The notes beneath the pieces were generated by a model that was not told the DNA's origin, ran no database searches, and saw nothing but the letters and a program-made list of their open reading frames with translations. A stretch of DNA of 64,000 nucleotides, from positions 62,001-126,000 of the forward strand of contig UPYT01000004.1 in assembly GCA_900538475.1 (NCBI GenBank), in the 5' to 3' direction. The translations under genes were made by a program, and so were the position numbers. Shown here piece by piece: positions 60,153-64,000 of the stretch (its first letter is position 1; every line of letters begins with the position of its first letter). This DNA is from an uncultured Clostridium sp. (GTDB lineage Bacteria > Bacillota > Clostridia > Lachnospirales > Lachnospiraceae).

Positions 60153-60530
60153 ATGAAATACGTAAAAGAATGCCTGATTATTTTTGGAATAACTCTGGCG
60201 GGAGAAGTGCTGAATGGTATTTTGCCGCTTCCTGTTCCGGCAGGCGTGTACGGTCTTTTTCTGCTTCTGTTTCTGCTCTGCAGAGGTATTTTGAAGCTGG
60301 AGGATGTGGAGGCTACGGGAAATTTTCTTCTGGATACCATGCCAATTATGTTTATTCCCGCCTGTGTGGGACTGATGGAAAGCTATGCAGATATGAAGGA
60401 AAATCTGATTCCTCTGTTTGTAATCAGTCTGGCATCTACGGTGATCGTTATGGCAGTGACCGGAATGGTGGCAGAGCGGATTCTGTCAGGCAAAAAAACG
60501 GAGGAAGAAAAAGGAGGAGAAAAGAAATGA
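60153..60530 (+). CDS. lrgA: LrgA/CidA holin-like protein
   Basis: 125 residues with four hydrophobic segments (residues 7-27, 30-48, 62-82, 88-108) and a charged C-terminus, the LrgA form. It is a membrane protein proposed to tune murein hydrolase activity and lysis, or pyruvate/glycolate transport. AAGGAGG lies 8 bases before ATG 60153. The stop overlaps the lrgB start (ATGA). Confidence 0.88.
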   Translation: MKYVKECLIIFGITLAGEVLNGILPLPVPAGVYGLFLLLFLLCRGILKLEDVEATGNFLLDTMPIMFIPACVGLMESYADMKENLIPLFVISLASTVIVMAVTGMVAERILSGKKTEEEKGGEKK

Positions 60531-61216
60531 CATTTTTGCAGCAGTCTTTATATCTTGGATTCGTAATCAGCATACTGGCTTATCTCTGCGGCGTGTGGCT
60601 GAAGAAAAAGCTGGGGTGGGCAATTTTAAATCCGCTTCTTGTTTCTGTGGTCCTTGTGATTGGATTTCTGACCGTTTTTGGAATTGATTATAAAACCTAC
60701 AACAGCAGCGCCAGTGTCATCAGCTATCTCCTGACTCCGGCCACGGTCTGTCTGGCAATTCCTCTGTATAAGCAGCTGGAGCTTCTGAAAAAGCATTTTG
60801 CGGCAATTCTGACAGCAATTATTTCTGGTGTATTTACCAGTGCAGCCAGTATTTTTGCGATGAGTCTTGTATTTCGTCTGGATCATGGAACCTATGCAAG
60901 TCTGCTTCCAAAATCGATTACTACGGCAATCGGAATGGGAATCAGTGAGGAAGTAGGAGGAATGGTAACGGTTACCGTTGTGTGTATTATTGCTACCGGA
61001 ATTTTTGGAAATATTATCGGAGAAACGGTTTTTCGTATTTTGGGCATTCAGGATCCTATGGCAAAGGGACTGGCCCTGGGAACCTCAGCCCATGCCATTG
61101 GAACAGCAAAGGCGCTGGAGCTGGGAGAAGTGGAAGGCGCCATGAGTAGCCTTTCCATCGCAGTAGCTGGAATTTTGACAGTGATTGCTGTTCCTCTGGC
61201 AGTGGGGCTGATTTAG
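60527..61216 (+). CDS. lrgB: LrgB family membrane protein
   Basis: 229 residues with about seven hydrophobic segments. The LrgB hallmark LPKSITTAIGMGISEEVGG and the late LGTSAHAIGTAKALELGE are present. It works with LrgA. ATG 60527 overlaps the lrgA stop by three bases and has AAGGAGG upstream. Confidence 0.93.
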   Translation: MTFLQQSLYLGFVISILAYLCGVWLKKKLGWAILNPLLVSVVLVIGFLTVFGIDYKTYNSSASVISYLLTPATVCLAIPLYKQLELLKKHFAAILTAIISGVFTSAASIFAMSLVFRLDHGTYASLLPKSITTAIGMGISEEVGGMVTVTVVCIIATGIFGNIIGETVFRILGIQDPMAKGLALGTSAHAIGTAKALELGEVEGAMSSLSIAVAGILTVIAVPLAVGLI

Positions 61217-61249
61217 TTCCTGTTTACTGGCTTGTAAGTAAATAGGAAC
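61216..61249 (+). terminator. Weak terminator after lrgB
   Basis: GTTCCTGTTTACT pairs with AGTAAATAGGAAC over two 6-bp stems with one mismatch; a TGATTT stretch follows. Moderate evidence for termination. Confidence 0.5.
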
Positions 61250-61288
61250 CTGATTTGACGAAGCCTTTGAAATTCCGGTGTGAACAGC

Positions 61289-61317
61289 TTGAAAGCCGTT
61301 CGCGGATATGATAAAAT
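61289..61317 (+). promoter_or_regulatory. Promoter of the pyrF-pyrK-pyrD operon
   Basis: TTGAAA (61289-61294) and TAAAAT (61312-61317), 17-base spacer, giving a leader of about 150 bases. I see no PyrR-binding loop or attenuator in that leader. Confidence 0.6.
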
Positions 61318-61472
61318 GACAGGTAAGGTGCATATCTGCGGTCTGAAGAAAGGCTCTGCAGTGTCTGCTTTGGCGGCAGTGTCAGAATTGCCCCTTGGAG
61401 GGTTTCTTACAATATATAATTCAGGGACAGGGCGCAGTAAGCGAATATATGTGAACACATGAGGAGGATATG

Positions 61473-62390
61473 ATGATTCAGCAGTTGATTGAGAAAATTC
61501 AGAAAACCAAGGCACCGATTTGCGTAGGACTGGATCCGATGTTAAATTATATTCCGGAGCATATTCTGAAAAAGTCTTTCGGAGACTTCGGTGAGACTCT
61601 GGAGGGAGCGGCAGATGCGATCTGGAATTTCAATAAGGAGATTGTGGATCACACTTTTGATCTGATTCCTTCTGTAAAGCCGCAGATTGCCATGTATGAG
61701 CAGTTCGGTATTGAAGGATTGAAGGTATATGAGAAAACCGTTCGCTATTGCCAGGATAAGGGACTTCTTGTTATCGGTGATGCAAAGAGAGGCGATATCG
61801 GTTCTACCTCTGCAGCCTATGCAACAGCTCACCTGGGCAAGGTAAAGGTTGGAAACAGCGTGTGCACGGCCTTTAATACAGAATTCCTGACGGTAAATCC
61901 CTATCTGGGAACCGATGGCGTAAAGCCCTTTGTGGATGTGTGCAAGGCAGAGGATAAGGGTCTGTTTGTACTGGTAAAGACTTCCAATCCTTCCAGCGGA
62001 GAGTTCCAGGATAAGCTGGTTGACGGCCGCCCGGTTTATGAGCTGGTAGCTGATAAGGTGGTAGAGTGGGGAGCTGACTGCATGGATGGTGCATACAGCA
62101 ATGTAGGCGCTGTAGTGGGAGCAACTTATCCGGAGATGAGCGCTATTTTAAGAAAGCTGATGCCGAATACCTATTTCCTGGTTCCGGGATACGGCGCTCA
62201 GGGCGGTACTGCAAAGGATCTGAAGCCCTGCTTCAATGAGGATGGACTGGGTGCAATTGTAAACTCTTCCCGCGGCATTATTGCAGCATACAAGCAGGAG
62301 AAGTACGCCCGCTTTGGAGCTGAGCACTTTGCAGAGGCTTCCAGACAGGCTGTGCTGGATATGGTTGCAGATATTAACAGCGTTCTGTAA
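61473..62390 (+). CDS. pyrF: Orotidine 5'-phosphate decarboxylase (type 2)
   Basis: 305 residues, the longer type 2 OMP decarboxylase. Substrate-binding CVGLDPML at the N-terminus and the catalytic Lys in GDAKRGDIGSTSAAY are present. It makes UMP, the last step of de novo pyrimidine synthesis. AGGAGG (61462-61467) is 5 bases before ATG 61473 and only 2 before ATG 61470, so the later ATG is chosen. First gene of pyrFKD. Confidence 0.95.
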   Translation: MIQQLIEKIQKTKAPICVGLDPMLNYIPEHILKKSFGDFGETLEGAADAIWNFNKEIVDHTFDLIPSVKPQIAMYEQFGIEGLKVYEKTVRYCQDKGLLVIGDAKRGDIGSTSAAYATAHLGKVKVGNSVCTAFNTEFLTVNPYLGTDGVKPFVDVCKAEDKGLFVLVKTSNPSSGEFQDKLVDGRPVYELVADKVVEWGADCMDGAYSNVGAVVGATYPEMSAILRKLMPNTYFLVPGYGAQGGTAKDLKPCFNEDGLGAIVNSSRGIIAAYKQEKYARFGAEHFAEASRQAVLDMVADINSVL

Positions 62391-62407
62391 GGGAGAGAGG
62401 CAGATTC

Positions 62408-63181
62408 ATGGGAAAAGTAAAAATGACAGCGAAGGTAGTCAGTCAGCAGGCTCTGACAGACGATATCTTCAGTATGTGGATTCAGGCAGATGAGATTGCC
62501 GGAGCAGCTGTTCCGGGACAGTTTATTTCTGTCTATACAAAGGATACGGGAAAGCTGCTTCCCCGTCCTATCAGCCTTTGTCAGGTTGATAAAGAAAAGG
62601 GCCAGCTCCGGATCGTATACCGGGTAGTTGGTGCAGGAACCAGCCAGTTTTCCGGATATCAGGCTGGGGATGATATTGAAATTATGGGCCCTCTGGGCAA
62701 TGGCTTCCCGCTGGAGCGGGCTGCCGGCAAGAAAGTATTTCTCATTGGCGGAGGTATCGGAATTCCTCCCATGCTGGAGCTGGCAAGGCAGCTGGACTGC
62801 GAGAAGCAGGCAGTTTTAGGCTATCGCGATGTTCTGTTTTTAAATGACGAATTTGAAAAATTCAGCGATGTCTATGTGGTAACAGAGGACGGCAGCGCCG
62901 GAACAAAGGGAAATGTGCTGGATGCTATTCGGGAAAATGGCCTGAAGGCAGATGTAATTTTTGCCTGCGGACCGACCCCCATGCTGCGTGCACTGAAGGC
63001 TTATGCAGAAGAGCATGAGATTGAATGCTGGCTTTCTCTGGAAGAGAAGATGGCCTGCGGAATCGGCGCATGTCTGGCCTGTGTATGTCAGTCCAAAGAG
63101 GTAGATGAACATTCCCATGTACACAACAAACGGATCTGTAAGGATGGTCCCGTATTCCTGGCACAGGAGGTGGAACTGTAA
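62408..63181 (+). CDS. pyrK: Dihydroorotate dehydrogenase B, electron-transfer subunit
   Basis: 257 residues. FAD-binding RPISLCQVD (RxxS motif), NAD-binding GGGIGIPPMLELA and the C-terminal 2Fe-2S cysteines ACGIGACLACVCQ...ICKDGP are all present. It passes electrons from dihydroorotate oxidation to NAD+. It overlaps pyrD by one base. Confidence 0.95.
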   Translation: MGKVKMTAKVVSQQALTDDIFSMWIQADEIAGAAVPGQFISVYTKDTGKLLPRPISLCQVDKEKGQLRIVYRVVGAGTSQFSGYQAGDDIEIMGPLGNGFPLERAAGKKVFLIGGGIGIPPMLELARQLDCEKQAVLGYRDVLFLNDEFEKFSDVYVVTEDGSAGTKGNVLDAIRENGLKADVIFACGPTPMLRALKAYAEEHEIECWLSLEEKMACGIGACLACVCQSKEVDEHSHVHNKRICKDGPVFLAQEVEL

Positions 63182-64000
63182 TGAACACAAAGGTAACTCT
63201 TGCCGGTGTGGAACTGAAAAATCCGGTTATGACAGCTTCCGGAACCTTTGGAAGCGGCGCAGAGTACAGCGAGTTTGTAGATTTAAACCGCCTTGGCGCA
63301 GTGGTAACCAAGGGGGTAGCCAATGTGCCCTGGCCGGGGAATCCAACACCCAGAATTGCAGAGGTACATGGCGGAATGCTGAATGCTATCGGGCTTCAGA
63401 ATCCGGGAATTGATGTATTTGTAAAACGGGATATTCCTTTTTTGAAGCAGTATGATACCAAGATCATTGTCAATGTCTGCGGAAAAACCACAGAGGACTA
63501 TATTGAGGTTGTGGAGCGCCTGGGAGATGAGCCAGTGGATATGCTGGAAATCAATATCTCCTGTCCCAATGTAAAAGAGGGCGGCATTGCCTTTGGTCAG
63601 GATCCGAAGGCTGTAGAGGCCATTACCAGAGAGGTAAAGCGTCACGCAAAGCAGCCGGTGATTATGAAGCTGAGTCCCAATGTGACAGATATTACGGTGA
63701 TGGCAAAGGCGGCTGAGGCCGGCGGCGCAGATGTGCTCTCTCTGATCAATACTCTGACAGGCATGAAGATTGATATTAACCGGAGAACCTTTGCTATAGC
63801 CAATAAGACCGGAGGTATGTCCGGTCCTGCCGTGAAGCCGGTGGCAGTGCGTATGGTATACCAGGTAGCCAATGCAGTGAAGCTTCCGATTATCGGAATG
63901 GGAGGAATCGCGACAGCAGAAGACGCTCTGGAATTTCTTATGGCAGGCGCTACGGCTGTTTCTGTGGGAACTGCCAATTTCTACAATCCCTATGCGACAG
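63181..64000 (+). CDS. pyrD: Dihydroorotate dehydrogenase B, catalytic subunit (runs off the window)
   Basis: 273 of about 305 residues are inside. Class 1B features: TASGTFGSG and LQNPGID FMN/orotate sites, the catalytic Cys in NISCPNV, and the FMN phosphate region GMGGI near the end. ATG 63181 overlaps the pyrK stop (TAATG). It pairs with PyrK as the heterotetrameric NAD-linked enzyme. No stop is reached before the window edge. Confidence 0.95.
   Translation, partial: MNTKVTLAGVELKNPVMTASGTFGSGAEYSEFVDLNRLGAVVTKGVANVPWPGNPTPRIAEVHGGMLNAIGLQNPGIDVFVKRDIPFLKQYDTKIIVNVCGKTTEDYIEVVERLGDEPVDMLEINISCPNVKEGGIAFGQDPKAVEAITREVKRHAKQPVIMKLSPNVTDITVMAKAAEAGGADVLSLINTLTGMKIDINRRTFAIANKTGGMSGPAVKPVAVRMVYQVANAVKLPIIGMGGIATAEDALEFLMAGATAVSVGTANFYNPYAT

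Noticed and set aside
60170..60526. Extension of the lrgB reading frame far upstream into lrgA
   Set aside because: It reads through lrgA in another frame with no ribosome binding site; AAGGAGG before ATG 60527 and the family start there decide it.
61318..61472. Possible PyrR attenuator in the pyrF leader
   Set aside because: No PyrR-binding loop consensus and no terminator/antiterminator pair could be found.

Overview
The window is chromosomal DNA from a Gram-positive anaerobe, most likely a gut Lachnospiraceae or Clostridium-like member of the Firmicutes. This rests on gene families and layout, not on a database search. The evidence is the rimP-nusA-ylxR-L7Ae-infB-rbfA-nrnA-truB-ribF operon in Firmicutes order, strong AGGAGG ribosome binding sites, YesM/YesN-type two-component genes, a THF riboswitch on folT, a preQ1-I-like riboswitch on a queuosine-salvage operon, and pyrF-pyrK-pyrD. 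No rRNA, tRNA, CRISPR array or prophage was seen.

Layout. 1-2350: end of a TRAP transporter operon (solute-binding protein, DctQ, DctM). 2377-8467: a sigma-54 activator with its own promoter, three palindromic upstream sites and a -24/-12 promoter. That promoter drives a CoA-transferase, a GntP-type permease, a crotonase and a MaoC hydratase, apparently for uptake and CoA-dependent use of a hydroxy or short-chain acid. 8598-10555: a lone ABC ATPase and a metallo-hydrolase. 10536-19577: the translation and riboflavin-kinase operon, interrupted between nusA and ylxR by a small transposon-like element. 19598-22439: decayed repetitive DNA, then a cation diffusion facilitator, an ArsC/Spx-like protein and a DUF89 protein.

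22440-32987 is visibly AT-richer than its surroundings. It holds a YesM/YesN two-component system, a complete BMP-type nucleoside ABC transporter, a cytoplasmic sulfatase-superfamily enzyme and a DeoD-type nucleoside phosphorylase, and reads as one acquired nucleoside-use module. 33197-37572 (minus strand) carries an OLD-family nuclease and an SGNH/MBOAT acylation pair. 37922-45660 is a peptide ABC transporter bracketed by two paralogous M42 aminopeptidases. 45765-48825 holds an alkyltransferase-like protein, then a riboswitch-controlled operon of nucleoside hydrolase, ECF S-component and radical-SAM protein that matches queuosine/queuine salvage. 48944-54009: an orphan DpnA-like adenine methyltransferase, bioY under a BirA-type operator, and carB. 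54226-61216: a YgjP-like metallopeptidase, a MATE exporter, THF-riboswitch folT, a small alarmone synthetase, an Mrp-type ATPase, a GNAT and lrgAB. 61473-64000: pyrF, pyrK and a truncated pyrD.

The least ordinary things are a family of tiny mobile elements, two of them with matching 8-bp target duplications (12385-12537 and 60054-60110); the preQ1/queuosine-salvage operon; the nucleoside/sulfatase island; and the fully readable sigma-54 control region at 3871-4040.
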